Counted from the stretch's first letter, positions 24,509-33,868 are shown. The stretch is DNA of 64,000 nucleotides from Pengzhenrongella sicca (GCF_017569225.1 NZ_CP071868.1:434001-498000), one strand, 5' to 3'. The notes: generated by a model not told the origin, from the sequence alone. Made by a program: numbers and translations.

Positions 24509-25456
24509 ATGGCTACCGCAACCAAGGACGCCGTCCTGACGAACGCCGTCGAGCTCGCCCGGCAGGTCGCCCTCGAGGCGGCTGAGTGGCCCGAGCACGT
24601 CGGTGAGCACCTCGGCGTCATCGTCGAGGGCGATCGCCTGGTGTCCCACCAGTTCGCGTCGACCGCCCCCGGCTACCGCGGCTGGCACTGGACCGTGACG
24701 CTCGCGCGCGCGCCCCGTGCCCGCGTCGCGACGATCTGCGAGGTCGAGCTGCTGCCCGGCGACGACGCGATCCTCGCGCCCGCGTGGCTGCCGTGGTCCG
24801 AGCGCCTGCGCCCGGGCGACCTCAGCGCGGGCGACGTGCTGCCCTTCATGCCCGACGACGCGCGGCTCGTGCCCGGGTACGTCTCGACGGGCGACGACGA
24901 GCAGGACCAGGTCGCGATCGACGAGCTCGCGCTCGCGCGGCTGCGCGTGCTCGCCCCCGAGGGCCTCGACCGCGCCGCGGAGCGCTGGTACGCCGGCTCG
25001 CAGGGGCCGACGTCGCCGGGCGCCGTCGCGGCCAGCGCGCCGTGCCAGACCTGCGCCTTCATCATCCCGTTGAGCGGCCCGCTCGGGCAGCTGTTCGGGG
25101 TCTGCGCGAACGAGTGGTCGCCCGACGACGGCAAGGTCGTCAGCCTCGACCACGGCTGCGGCGCGCACTCGGACACCGACGTCGAGCCGCACGCGAGCGA
25201 CTGGCCGGCCGCGAACGCGCTGTTCGACGACCTCGACGTCGAGCTCGTGTCGCTGCTCGCGGAGCAGCCCGCCGCGATCGCCGAGGTCGTCGAGCCCCCG
25301 GCCGACGACGCGGTGCCGACCGACGCCGCCGTGCTGACCGACGCCGCCGAGCTGACCGATGCACTGCAGACCGATGCACTGCAGACCGAGGCCGCTCCGA
25401 CCGAGGCCGCCGCCGACGTCGTCGCCGAGACACCGGCCGCCGCTCCCCAGCCGTGA
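24509..25456 (+). CDS. DUF3027 domain protein
   Basis: A 315-aa actinobacterial protein of unknown function. The DUF3027 body (about 10-235) contains VGEHLGVIVEGDRLVSHQF, GYRGWHWTVTLARAPRA, PWSERLRPGDLSAGDVLP and a likely metal site, CQTCAF with CANEWSPDDGKVVSLDHGCGAHS. The C-terminal tail (about 255-315) is Ala/Asp/Glu-rich and includes a 15-bp direct DNA repeat (TDALQTDALQTEA). Its stop overlaps the GTG of the ATPase gene by 4 nt. Linked to a cold-shock protein and a chaperone-like ATPase, a role in RNA or protein stress handling is inferred. Confidence 0.87.
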   Translation: MATATKDAVLTNAVELARQVALEAAEWPEHVGEHLGVIVEGDRLVSHQFASTAPGYRGWHWTVTLARAPRARVATICEVELLPGDDAILAPAWLPWSERLRPGDLSAGDVLPFMPDDARLVPGYVSTGDDEQDQVAIDELALARLRVLAPEGLDRAAERWYAGSQGPTSPGAVAASAPCQTCAFIIPLSGPLGQLFGVCANEWSPDDGKVVSLDHGCGAHSDTDVEPHASDWPAANALFDDLDVELVSLLAEQPAAIAEVVEPPADDAVPTDAAVLTDAAELTDALQTDALQTEAAPTEAAADVVAETPAAAPQP

Positions 25457-28400
25457 CCCCGGACGCCTTCGGGACGGCCGCCCTACGCGGCGCCGTCCTG
25501 CAGGCGTGGGCCGCGTCCCCGGCGCGGCTGCGCGAGGACGCGAACACCGAGGAGGACCACGCCCGCGGCTACTACCGCGACCGCGTGGTCGTCGAGCTCG
25601 CGCAGAACGCCGCCGACGCCGCGACCCGCGCGGGCGTCGACGGTCACCTGCTCCTGCGGCTGGCCGAGGCGGACGGGCGGACCGTCCTGGTCGCCGCGAA
25701 CACGGGGGCGCCGCTCGACGCCGACGGCGTCGCGTCGCTCGCCTCCCTGCGCGCGTCCGCCAAGCGGGACGGGCGGGGCGCGACGTCGCCCGTCGGCCGG
25801 TTCGGCGTGGGCTTCGCCGCGGTCCGGTCCGTCGCGGACGAGGTCTCGGTGCGGTCCACCGCCGGCGGGGTCCGGTTCTCGCTCGCCGCGACCGCTGCCG
25901 AGCTGGCCGCGCTCGCGCCGTCGCATCCCGCGCTCGCCGCCGAGGTCCGGCGCCGCGAGGGGTCGTTGCCCGCGCTCCGGTTGCCGCGGCCCGACGCCGA
26001 GCGCCCGCCCGCCGGCTACGACACCGCCGTCGTGCTCGAGCTCCGCGACGGCGCGGCCGTGGCGCAGGTGCGGGCGCTGCTCGCCGAGGTCCGCGACCCG
26101 CTGCTGCTCGCGCTGCCGGCGCTGACGGAGATCGTGATCGAGATCGACCTGCCGGCGCAGCGATCGCAGCACCGGATCGCCGACGTCGGCGCGCGCTGGA
26201 CGATCGCGCGCGGCGCGGGGACGCTCGACCTCGTGCTGCTCGCGGACCGCCCCGTCGAGGAGCGCACGGCGCGCGAGTGGAGCGTGACGTGGGCCCTGCC
26301 CCGCCGCGCCGGCGCGCCCGGCGGCTTCGAGGCGCCGGCCGAGCGCGGAGCGCAGGAGTGGGGCGGCGTCGTGCACGCGCCGACCCCGACCGACGAGCGC
26401 AGCGCGCTGCCCGCACTGCTCGTCGCGACCCTCCCGCTCGACCCCTCGCGCCGCCACGTCGCGCGCGGTCCGCTCACGGACGCGGTGCTCGAGCGCGCGG
26501 CCGACGTGTACGCCGACCTGGCCCGCGGCGTCGCCGAGGCGGGCGGCGACCCGCTCGCGCTCGTCCCGCTCGGGCTGCCGGCGGGCGCTCTCGATGGCGA
26601 CCTGTCGGAGCTCATCGTCGCGCGGCTGTCGGCCGCGCCGCTGCTGGCGCCGCCACCGGCGGCGACGTTCGACACCGAGGCCGACCCGACGGCGGGCACG
26701 CTCATCGAGCCGCGGCGGGCCGTCGCCCTCGCGGGCGAGATCGGGCGGGACCCGGCGGCGATCGGCGCGCTCGCGCGCTGGGCCGCGAACCTCGTCGTCC
26801 TCGGCCCGGGCCAGGAGGCGCCCGCCCGCGTGCTCGGCGTCGAGCTCCGCGAGCTCGCCGACCTGATCGAGGAGCTTCCGACCGCGGCGGAGCCCGCGCA
26901 CTGGCACGCGCTGTACGCCGCGCTCGCCCCCGCGGCCGCCGACCCGGCCGTGCGGGAGGCGCTCGGGGCGCTGCCCGTCCTGCTCGCGGACGGCCGCGTC
27001 GTCCGCGGCGCTCGCGGGCTCGTGCTGCCCGCCCCGTCAGCCGGTGCCGGCCCGGGCGCGCACCTGCGCACCCTCGACGTCCTCGCCCGCTGGGGGCTGC
27101 GGCTCGTCGACCCCGCGGTCGCCCACCCGCTGCTCGAGCGGCTCGGCGCCGCCGCCCCCGAGCCCGGCGGGCTCCTCCTGCTGCCCGCGGTCCGCGAGGC
27201 CGTCCTCGAGGTCGCGGCCGACGACGACCTCGACCTCGCCGACGACGTCGCCGACGCGGTGCTCACGCTGGTCGCCGGCGCGCTGGCCGACGGCCACGTC
27301 CCGGCGCAGGCCGCCGGCTGGCTCGCCGAGCTGACCCTGCGCGACGCGGCCGACGAGCCGACGCCCGCCGCCGGCCTGGTGCTCGGCGGGTCCGTGGCCG
27401 CCCAGCTGCTCGACGACCGCGTCCTCGCGCCGGTCGGGGACGAGTTCGTCGAGCGCTGGGGTGCCGCCGTCCTGGCCGCCGTCGGCGTCCGGGACCACCT
27501 CGCGCTCGTGCGGGTCGCGGACCTGCTCGTCGAGGCCCCGGGGGAGGGCCTGCTCGGGGAGCCCGGCGACGAGCTCGCGACCCGGTCCCTGGACGGCTGG
27601 GACGACTACCTCGAGCTCCTGGCGGCGCGCCTCGGCGCCGGGGTGCTGATCGGCGAGCTGACGGCCGTCGCGGACCTCGACGCCGTCCGCGACGACGCGT
27701 GGCCCGCGGTGCTCGGGCACCTCGCCGCGGACCCCGACCTGCGCCGCGCGCTGCTCGAGCCCGTCCGGGCCGACGGCGACCTCCGGGCCCGGTCCGCGCC
27801 GTCGTACACGGCCTGGTGGCTGCGCGGGCGGACCCCGGCCGCGCTCGGGCTCGGCGACCCGTTCGCGCTCGCGGGCGCGCCGCACGGGCTCCGCGAGCTG
27901 CTCGCGCCGGTGCCTTCCGGCCTGGTCGGGCTCGACCCGGCGGTGCTCGGCGCGCTCGGCGGGGTGCAGGAGTTCGGCGAGCTCGACGGCGAGGCCTGGG
28001 CGGACCTGCTCGACGAGCTCGGCCCGGTCGGCACGCCCGTCGACCCGGACGTCGCAGTCACGCTCTGGCGCGCGCTCGCCGACGCGGCCGCGGCCGAGGT
28101 CGAGCTCGACCGCGTGCCCGAGCGGCTGCCGGCGCTCGTCGGCCCGGGGCAGGTGCGCATGGTGCACGCCGACGACGCCGCGGTCGCGCCCCAGCCGATG
28201 TGGCTGCAGCGGCCGGACGTCGCCGCGCTCGTGCCCGCGCCCGCGGCGCTGGCCGCGCGCCTGGGCGCGCTGCTCGACCTTCCGCTCGCGGACGACCTCG
28301 GCGACGACCCTGACGTCGACGCGCCGGACGCCGTCGACCCCGACGGCTCGATCGGCCCGACGCCCGACGCCGCACTCGCGCTCGTCCCGGGCGCCCCGCG

Positions 28401-28626
28401 CACGTGGCTGGAGCACGACGACCTGCACGCCGGTGGCGCCCCGGTCGACTGGTGGGTCGAGGGGACCGGGAGCGACGCCGTCGTGCACGCGACGCAGCTC
28501 GCCGCGCTCGCGCGCGGGCTCGCGCAGGCCGCGGGACGGTGGGAGCTGCGCCACGCGCTCGAGCTCGCGCTCACGGAGCCGGACCGCGCGGCCGAGCTGC
28601 GCACCGAGGCGGCGTTCGACCGGTGA
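25453..28626 (+). CDS. Sacsin/Hsp90-like GHKL ATPase, 1057 aa
   Basis: A large soluble protein with an N-terminal GHKL ATP-binding domain of the sacsin N-terminal type. Visible motifs are the N box VVVELAQNAADAATRAG (Glu, Asn, Asp), the G1-like VAANTGAPLD and the lid/G2 GRFGVGFAAVRSVADEV, closely parallel to Hsp90. The remaining 800 residues are Ala/Leu/Arg/Asp-rich without a recognised domain. They may form helical or sacsin-repeat-like modules and end near GRWELRHALELALTEPDRAAEL. Start GTG 25453 overlaps the DUF3027 stop (GTGA), and its own stop overlaps the MFS start the same way. A chaperone-like role is inferred; no client or partner is known to me. Confidence 0.85.
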   Translation: MTPDAFGTAALRGAVLQAWAASPARLREDANTEEDHARGYYRDRVVVELAQNAADAATRAGVDGHLLLRLAEADGRTVLVAANTGAPLDADGVASLASLRASAKRDGRGATSPVGRFGVGFAAVRSVADEVSVRSTAGGVRFSLAATAAELAALAPSHPALAAEVRRREGSLPALRLPRPDAERPPAGYDTAVVLELRDGAAVAQVRALLAEVRDPLLLALPALTEIVIEIDLPAQRSQHRIADVGARWTIARGAGTLDLVLLADRPVEERTAREWSVTWALPRRAGAPGGFEAPAERGAQEWGGVVHAPTPTDERSALPALLVATLPLDPSRRHVARGPLTDAVLERAADVYADLARGVAEAGGDPLALVPLGLPAGALDGDLSELIVARLSAAPLLAPPPAATFDTEADPTAGTLIEPRRAVALAGEIGRDPAAIGALARWAANLVVLGPGQEAPARVLGVELRELADLIEELPTAAEPAHWHALYAALAPAAADPAVREALGALPVLLADGRVVRGARGLVLPAPSAGAGPGAHLRTLDVLARWGLRLVDPAVAHPLLERLGAAAPEPGGLLLLPAVREAVLEVAADDDLDLADDVADAVLTLVAGALADGHVPAQAAGWLAELTLRDAADEPTPAAGLVLGGSVAAQLLDDRVLAPVGDEFVERWGAAVLAAVGVRDHLALVRVADLLVEAPGEGLLGEPGDELATRSLDGWDDYLELLAARLGAGVLIGELTAVADLDAVRDDAWPAVLGHLAADPDLRRALLEPVRADGDLRARSAPSYTAWWLRGRTPAALGLGDPFALAGAPHGLRELLAPVPSGLVGLDPAVLGALGGVQEFGELDGEAWADLLDELGPVGTPVDPDVAVTLWRALADAAAAEVELDRVPERLPALVGPGQVRMVHADDAAVAPQPMWLQRPDVAALVPAPAALAARLGALLDLPLADDLGDDPDVDAPDAVDPDGSIGPTPDAALALVPGAPRTWLEHDDLHAGGAPVDWWVEGTGSDAVVHATQLAALARGLAQAAGRWELRHALELALTEPDRAAELRTEAAFDR

Positions 28627-29876
28627 CCTCGACCCGCTCTCCGCTGCGCCAGGTCGCCCGCGGCGTGTACGCGCCCGCGCTCGTGTTCGAGATCGGGATC
28701 GGCGCGATCGCCCCGATCATCCCGCTCTCGGCCGTCGACCTGGGCGGGAACCTCGCCGTCGCGGCGGTGCTCGTCGCGCTGCTCGGCGTCGGCCAGATCG
28801 CCGGCGACGTGCCGGCCGGCGCGCTCGCGGCCCGGATCGGCGACCGGCGCGCGATGCTCGTCGCGGCCGGGCTGAGCATGATCGCGCTCGCGGGCTGCGC
28901 GCTGGCCCCGAGCCTGTGGGTGCTCGGGATCGGCGTCTTCGCGGTCGGCGCGACCAACGCCGTCTTCGTGCTCGCGCGGCAGGCCTACCTCACCGAGGTC
29001 ATCCCGGTGATGATGCGCGCCCGGGCGCTCTCGACGCTCGGCGGCGTGCAGCGGATCGGCGCGTTCATCGGGCCGTTCCTCGGCGCCGCGATCGTGCACC
29101 TGTCGGACCTGCGCGGCGTGTACTGGCTCGCCGTCGGCACGAGCCTGCTGGCCGGCGTCGTCGTGCTCGTCGTGCCCGACGCCGCCGGCGCCGAGACGAT
29201 CCGCCGCCGCCAGGGCGCCCACATCGCGATGGGGACGGTCCTGCGGCAGAACGGGAAGGTCTTCGCGACGCTCGGCTTCGCCGTTCTCGCGGTCGGCGCG
29301 GTCCGCGCGAGCCGCCAGGTCGTCCTGCCGCTGTGGTCGGCGCAGCTGGGCTTCAGCCCCGCGACGACGAGCATCATCTTCGGCATCTCCGGCGCCGTCG
29401 ACATGCTGCTGTTCTACCCCGCGGGCCGGGTGATGGACCGGCGCGGGCGCCTGTGGGTCGCGATCCCGTCGATGCTGATCCTCGGCGGCTCGATCCTGCT
29501 GCTGCCGATCACCTCGACGCTCGCGGGGGTCACCGCGGCGGCGATGGTGATGGGGTTGGGCAACGGCATCGGCTCGGGCATCCTCATGACCCTCGGCGCC
29601 GACGTCGCGCCCCGGGCCGTGCGGCCGCAGTTCCTGGGGATCTGGCGGCTGTTCTCGGACTCCGGCAATGCGGCAGGGCCGCTCGTGGTCGCGGCCGGCG
29701 CCGCGCTGGGCAGCCTCGCGGCGGGGATCGCCACGATGGGAGCGTTCGGGCTGCTGGCGGCCGCCGGCCTCGCCCGCTGGGTGCCGCGGTTCTCCGATCA
29801 CGCCAACGCGGCCACGCGCCGGCGCGCGGCGGCGCGGGAGATCCGCGCGGCGCTGGACTCACCGCCCGACCCCTGA
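28623..29876 (+). CDS. Major facilitator superfamily transporter
   Basis: A 417-aa inner-membrane transporter with about 12 hydrophobic segments, the loop 2-3 signature GALAARIGDRRAMLVAAG and the loop 8-9 counterpart PAGRVMDRRGRLWVAIPS. It resembles drug-efflux-type MFS proteins; the substrate is not predictable. Start GTG 28623 overlaps the ATPase stop by 4 nt, so it is translationally coupled to the csp-DUF3027-ATPase set. This is an odd partner for a chaperone-like protein. A basic tail (NAATRRRAAAREIRAAL) ends it. Confidence 0.9.
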   Translation: MTSTRSPLRQVARGVYAPALVFEIGIGAIAPIIPLSAVDLGGNLAVAAVLVALLGVGQIAGDVPAGALAARIGDRRAMLVAAGLSMIALAGCALAPSLWVLGIGVFAVGATNAVFVLARQAYLTEVIPVMMRARALSTLGGVQRIGAFIGPFLGAAIVHLSDLRGVYWLAVGTSLLAGVVVLVVPDAAGAETIRRRQGAHIAMGTVLRQNGKVFATLGFAVLAVGAVRASRQVVLPLWSAQLGFSPATTSIIFGISGAVDMLLFYPAGRVMDRRGRLWVAIPSMLILGGSILLLPITSTLAGVTAAAMVMGLGNGIGSGILMTLGADVAPRAVRPQFLGIWRLFSDSGNAAGPLVVAAGAALGSLAAGIATMGAFGLLAAAGLARWVPRFSDHANAATRRRAAAREIRAALDSPPDP

Positions 29877-29957
29877 GCCGGGCGAGCGGCGGGCCGGGCG
29901 ACAGGCGCGCAGATGGCTGAAACCGGGCCCGCTCCGCCGACGTCACTCGTCCGGGGT

Positions 29958-29987
29958 CTCATCTCCCTGCCAGCGGGGCCGATGGGC
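29958..29987 (+). promoter_or_regulatory. Flagellar sigma-28-type promoter motif, EAL gene
   Basis: CTCATCT (29958-29964), 13 nt, GCCGATGGGC (29978-29987). The ATG follows 5 nt later, so the transcript would be leaderless. Confidence 0.65.
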
Positions 29988-29992
29988 CCGCC

Positions 29993-32323
29993 ATGGGGGG
30001 CCGAGGCGCGCGATGGTGGCAGTACCTGATCGTGGGCGTCCTGCTCACGGTCGGTGAGCTCGCGCTGCCCCGCGGGCTGCCGCGGTACGTGGGCTACCTC
30101 GCGCTCGGCGTGTCGGCCGTCGTCGCCATGAGCATCGGGCTGCGCAGGAACCGGCCGGTGAATGCCCGCGCCTGGGTGCTCATCGCGGGGGGCAACGGCG
30201 CCTGGCTCGTGGGCGACGCGGCGTACAACTGGCACACGCAGGTGCCGTCCGCCGCCGTCCCGCCGCCGGTGTGGGCGTACGTCCCCTATCTCGTCGCCTA
30301 CCTCCTGCTGGCGCTGGGCCTGCTGATGCTCGCGCGCGCGCGTGACCGGGGCCGCGGCGCGACCGCGATGATCGACACCGCCGTGCTCACGATGGGCGTC
30401 GGCCTCGTGTCGTGGGTCTATGTCGTGGTCCCGGCGTGGGCCGTCGAGGCCCCGGTGCTCGATCGCGTCATCGCGGCCACCTACCCGCTGTGCGACGTGC
30501 TGCTCGTGACGACCGCGATCCGGCTCGTGACCGGGCCGGGCCTGTGGAACGCCGCATCCCGCCTGCTCGTTGCGTCGGTGGCCGTCCTGCTCCTCAGCAA
30601 CGGGCTGCTGCAGCGAGTGCAGCTCGACGCGGCGTTCGCTCCGCTCGAGCGGCCGCTCGACGTCGGCTGGCTCCTGGCCTTCGTGCTGTGGGCCGCGGCC
30701 GCGCTGCATCCCTCGATGCGGGCGCTGTCCGAGCCGGCGCCCGCGCGCGAGGACGCCATGCTCGTGAACCGGCTCGTCGGCCTGATGGCCGCCGTGATGA
30801 CCGGCCCGGCGATCGTCACGATCGGCCTGCTCACCGACACGGGGCTGCATCCGTGGCCGGTGGTGATCGCGTCGGCCGCGATGGCGGGGCTCATCCTGGC
30901 GCGGATGATCGGCATGGTGCGCCGGCTCACGCGGCAGGCGGCGCGCCTCGGCGCGCTCGCGGAGACCGATTTCGTCACGGGCCTGGCGAACCGGCGCGGC
31001 TTCGCGGACCGGCTCGACGAGCTCTTCGTCGGCGCCACGGCCTTCGCCGAGACCGGGACCGGGCCCGAGCGGCTGTCGGATCCGCCGCCTGCCGCCGCCG
31101 TGGTCATCCTCGTGGACATCGAGCGGTTCGCGGACGTCACCGACTCATTCGGGCACGACGTCGGCGACGCGCTCGTCGCCGCGGTCGGCAGCCGACTGCT
31201 CGTGCTCTTCGGGCCCGACGCGGTCGTCGCGCGCACGGGCGAGGGCACGTTCGCCGTCCTGCACCGGCTGGCCCCCGCCCGTCGAGAGCCGGCGTCCAGC
31301 CTCGACCGGGACGCTCAGGCCCTGCTCCTCAAGCGATCCCTCGAGGGCACGTACGAGCTGGCGGGACTCAGCCTGAGCGTCGAGGTGTGCCTCGGCGGCG
31401 TCCTCGTGCCCGGCGACGCGCCGACGGCGGCCCTCGCGCTGCACCGGGCGGATGTTGCGCTCGTCAGCGCCCGGTCCCGGCCCGGACGGATCGCTCGTTA
31501 CCAGGCGGAGCTGGAGACCGGCGGGACGTTCGCCGCGCAGCTCGTCGGCGAGCTGCTCGGCGCCCTCGCCCGCGGCGAGGTCGTGCTGCACTACCAGCCC
31601 CAGGTCGAGCTCCGCAGCGGGCGCGTGCTCGGGGTCGAGGCGCTCGTACGCTGGGAGCACCCGGTGCACGGCCTGCTCGTGCCGGACGCGTTCATCCCCG
31701 CGGCCGAGCAGACCGGGGTGATCGGGCCGTTGACGCGGTACCTCCTGGACCTAGCAGTCGAGCAGTGCGCGCGCTGGCGAGCGGCCGGGCTCGAGCTGAC
31801 GGTCGCGGTGAACCTCTCGGCCCGCAACCTGCTCGACCCGGCGCTGCTGACGGACGTGCGCGCGGCGCTGGCCCGGCACGGCCTGCCGGCGACGGCGCTC
31901 GAGCTGGAGATCACGGAGGGCACGGTGATGATGGACCCGGCCCGGTCGCGGCAGGTTCTGGGTGCGCTCGCGGACCTCGGGATCACGCTGTCGATCGACG
32001 ACTACGGCACGGGGTACAGCTCGCTCGCCTACCTGCAGCGACTGCCGATGGGCCGGCTCAAGATCGACCGGACGTTCATCACGGACCTGGTTCGGGACGA
32101 GGCGAGCGCGACGATCGTCCGATCCACGATCGAGCTCGCCCGGCACCTGCGGCTCGAGGTCGTCGCCGAGGGTGTCGAGGACGACGCGACGCTGCGCATG
32201 CTGCGCGACATGGACTGCTTCGCGGCGCAGGGTTTCGGCCTCGGCCGCCCGGTCCCGCCCGCGAAGCTGCCCGCGCTCGTGCTCGCCATCGAGGCGCGGC
32301 TCGGGGCGGCGACGGCGGCCTGA
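29993..32323 (+). CDS. Membrane c-di-GMP protein: degenerate GGDEF plus intact EAL
   Basis: A 776-aa protein with about ten membrane segments (residues 8-310), a GGDEF-fold domain (about 320-500) and a C-terminal EAL domain (about 515-770). The GGDEF signature is replaced by RTGEGTF, so diguanylate cyclase activity is unlikely. The EAL domain keeps GVEALVRWEHP, LELEITEGTVM, the DDYGTGYSSLAYLQRLP loop, LKIDRTFI and EGVED, so c-di-GMP phosphodiesterase activity is expected. The flagellar-type promoter directly before ATG 29993 suggests expression with the flagellum, where lowering c-di-GMP would favour swimming. The N-terminal membrane sensor is unrecognised. Confidence 0.92.
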   Translation: MGGRGARWWQYLIVGVLLTVGELALPRGLPRYVGYLALGVSAVVAMSIGLRRNRPVNARAWVLIAGGNGAWLVGDAAYNWHTQVPSAAVPPPVWAYVPYLVAYLLLALGLLMLARARDRGRGATAMIDTAVLTMGVGLVSWVYVVVPAWAVEAPVLDRVIAATYPLCDVLLVTTAIRLVTGPGLWNAASRLLVASVAVLLLSNGLLQRVQLDAAFAPLERPLDVGWLLAFVLWAAAALHPSMRALSEPAPAREDAMLVNRLVGLMAAVMTGPAIVTIGLLTDTGLHPWPVVIASAAMAGLILARMIGMVRRLTRQAARLGALAETDFVTGLANRRGFADRLDELFVGATAFAETGTGPERLSDPPPAAAVVILVDIERFADVTDSFGHDVGDALVAAVGSRLLVLFGPDAVVARTGEGTFAVLHRLAPARREPASSLDRDAQALLLKRSLEGTYELAGLSLSVEVCLGGVLVPGDAPTAALALHRADVALVSARSRPGRIARYQAELETGGTFAAQLVGELLGALARGEVVLHYQPQVELRSGRVLGVEALVRWEHPVHGLLVPDAFIPAAEQTGVIGPLTRYLLDLAVEQCARWRAAGLELTVAVNLSARNLLDPALLTDVRAALARHGLPATALELEITEGTVMMDPARSRQVLGALADLGITLSIDDYGTGYSSLAYLQRLPMGRLKIDRTFITDLVRDEASATIVRSTIELARHLRLEVVAEGVEDDATLRMLRDMDCFAAQGFGLGRPVPPAKLPALVLAIEARLGAATAA

Positions 32324-32366
32324 GCGCGCGCGGCCCGAGACGCGCGGCCCTCGACCTAGGCGCGCG

Positions 32367-32630
32367 TCAGCTCGCGGGCGCGTCCACCTGGGGCTCGCGC
32401 TGGTGGCGGGCCCAGATCACCGCGATGACGCCGAGCGCGATGCCGGCGACGCAGGTCAGGGCCGACGTCGCGGGGACCTGACCGGCCTGCCAGCGGAACC
32501 AGGTGACGATCAGCGCGACGACCCACCCCGCGATGCCGATGCCGAACACGCCGGTCAGGTCGACCGCGAGCGGTGCCGGGTCGGCGCGCCGGTCGCGGGG
32601 GTTCAGGAGCAGGTGGCGGACGGTGGGCAC
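32367..32630 (-). CDS. DUF2530 small membrane protein
   Basis: An 87-aa protein with two transmembrane helices (VFGIGIAGWVVALIVTWFRW and ALTCVAGIALGVIAVIWARH), the DUF2530 arrangement found in actinobacteria. The N-terminus has PLAVDLTGVFGIG. The function is unknown. Start GTG 32630 has a leaderless -10 box. It is convergent with the EAL gene, and is downstream of the HDOD gene on the same strand but with its own promoter. Confidence 0.82.
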   Translation of the reverse strand: MPTVRHLLLNPRDRRADPAPLAVDLTGVFGIGIAGWVVALIVTWFRWQAGQVPATSALTCVAGIALGVIAVIWARHQREPQVDAPAS

Positions 32631-32636
32631 GGGCTC

Positions 32637-32642
32637 AGCGTA
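32637..32642 (-). promoter_or_regulatory. -10 box TACGCT, leaderless start of the DUF2530 gene
   Basis: On the minus strand TACGCT precedes the GTG at 32630 by 6 nt. It lies between that start and the HDOD stop codon. Confidence 0.5.
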
Positions 32643-32650
32643 GACGCCGG

Positions 32651-33868
32651 TCAGCCGACGCTCGAGAGCGTGGTCACCGTGCCGAGCGCGTCGGTGACCG
32701 CGCCGAGGTAGCCGCGAGCGACGTCGAAGAGCGGCAGGCCGGTCGCCTCGACCGTGGAGAAGTCGTTCTCCTCGTAGGCGAGCACGGCGGCCAGCACTGG
32801 TCCGTACGTGCCGCTGAGCGACTCGACGGCCATGGCGACGTCGGCCGAGACGCCCGTCCGCGCGATCAGCGCCGCGGGGGCGATCCGCTGCTGGGACGCG
32901 ACGGCGGACAGCAGGCCCACCGTGTACGCGGCGTCGTCGCCGGCGAGGGTGCGGCAGGCGGTCGCGCGCGTGAGCACGAACCACAGGCCGGACATGGTGT
33001 GGTCGCCGGCGTGGACGATCGCGGCCGCGGCGAGCGAGCTGAGCGGCACCGGGCCGAGCAGCACGACGGCCTGGTGCACCGAGTCGACCCGCCCCCGCAG
33101 CGCGTACGCGGCGCTGTTGACCAGGTGGAGCACCCGCATCGTCAGCTCGGGGTCGGACTTGATCATCGCGACGACGGCGTCGTAGTCGACCTCGCCGCCG
33201 TCGCCCGCGCGCGCGAGCAGCGTGAGCAGACCGAAGCACTGCTGCTCGCCGGCCGTGAACTCACGGGTCGTCGTCGGCGCGTCGCGCTGGAAGAGCGGGC
33301 CCTGGAGCAGCTCGACGCGGTGGGCCGCGCAGAACGTCACCGCGGCCTCGGTGTCGACGCGCTCGGCGACGACGGTGACCGCGTGCAGGTGCGCGAGCGA
33401 GATCGCCGCGGCGGCGGCCGCCGTGCCGCGTTCGAGGTCGACCTTGGCGAAGTCGACGTGCGGCAGCAGCGCGTCCTGCGCGCCGCCGGGCTGGAAGTCG
33501 CCGAGCGCGAGGCCGACTCCGGCGGCGCGCAGCCGCACGAGGTGCTCGATCGCGTCAGGCAGGCCGGCGAACGCGGGCGGGACCTCGAGGATCAGCCCGC
33601 CGGGGGTCTCGGGCAGGGGCCAGTCGCTGGTGCACATGGCCGTGGTCGCGCGCACGAACACCACCAGGGTGCCCGCGAGGGTGGCCAGGTCGAGCCGCTC
33701 GTACTGCTCGTGCACCAGGTCGTCGATGCTGCGGACCTCCTGCGCGCGCGTTTTCGGGGGCCGGACGACGACGCTCACGGCATAGCCGTGCACCGTCCGG
33801 TCGGCGCGCACGACGGGTTGGCGGCGGACCATGGCTTCGGACAGGGTCGGCAGCAGGGTCGAGCTCAT
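32651..33868 (-). CDS. EAL-like/HDOD signalling protein
   Basis: A 405-aa soluble protein of the EAL-HDOD class. The N-terminal half (about 15-215) keeps the EAL barrel pattern (VRRQPVVRADRTVHGYAVSVVV, GGLILEVPP, LALGDFQPGG, FAKVDLERG, VVAERVDT, LLQGPLFQRDAP) but lacks the EAL triad and metal residues, so it is probably catalytically dead. The C-terminal HDOD domain (about 215-400) shows MIKSDPELTMRVLHLVNSAAYALRGRVDSVHQAVVLLG. Such proteins regulate motility and chemotaxis. Start ATG 33868 has AAGGAA 9 nt upstream. It follows fliW by 67 nt and may be read from the flgN operon. Confidence 0.88.
   Translation of the reverse strand: MSSTLLPTLSEAMVRRQPVVRADRTVHGYAVSVVVRPPKTRAQEVRSIDDLVHEQYERLDLATLAGTLVVFVRATTAMCTSDWPLPETPGGLILEVPPAFAGLPDAIEHLVRLRAAGVGLALGDFQPGGAQDALLPHVDFAKVDLERGTAAAAAAISLAHLHAVTVVAERVDTEAAVTFCAAHRVELLQGPLFQRDAPTTTREFTAGEQQCFGLLTLLARAGDGGEVDYDAVVAMIKSDPELTMRVLHLVNSAAYALRGRVDSVHQAVVLLGPVPLSSLAAAAIVHAGDHTMSGLWFVLTRATACRTLAGDDAAYTVGLLSAVASQQRIAPAALIARTGVSADVAMAVESLSGTYGPVLAAVLAYEENDFSTVEATGLPLFDVARGYLGAVTDALGTVTTLSSVG

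Noticed and set aside
23780..26416. 878-aa minus-strand frame across the cold-shock and DUF3027 genes
   Set aside because: Runs through the inverted repeat and leader region and is antisense to three real genes.
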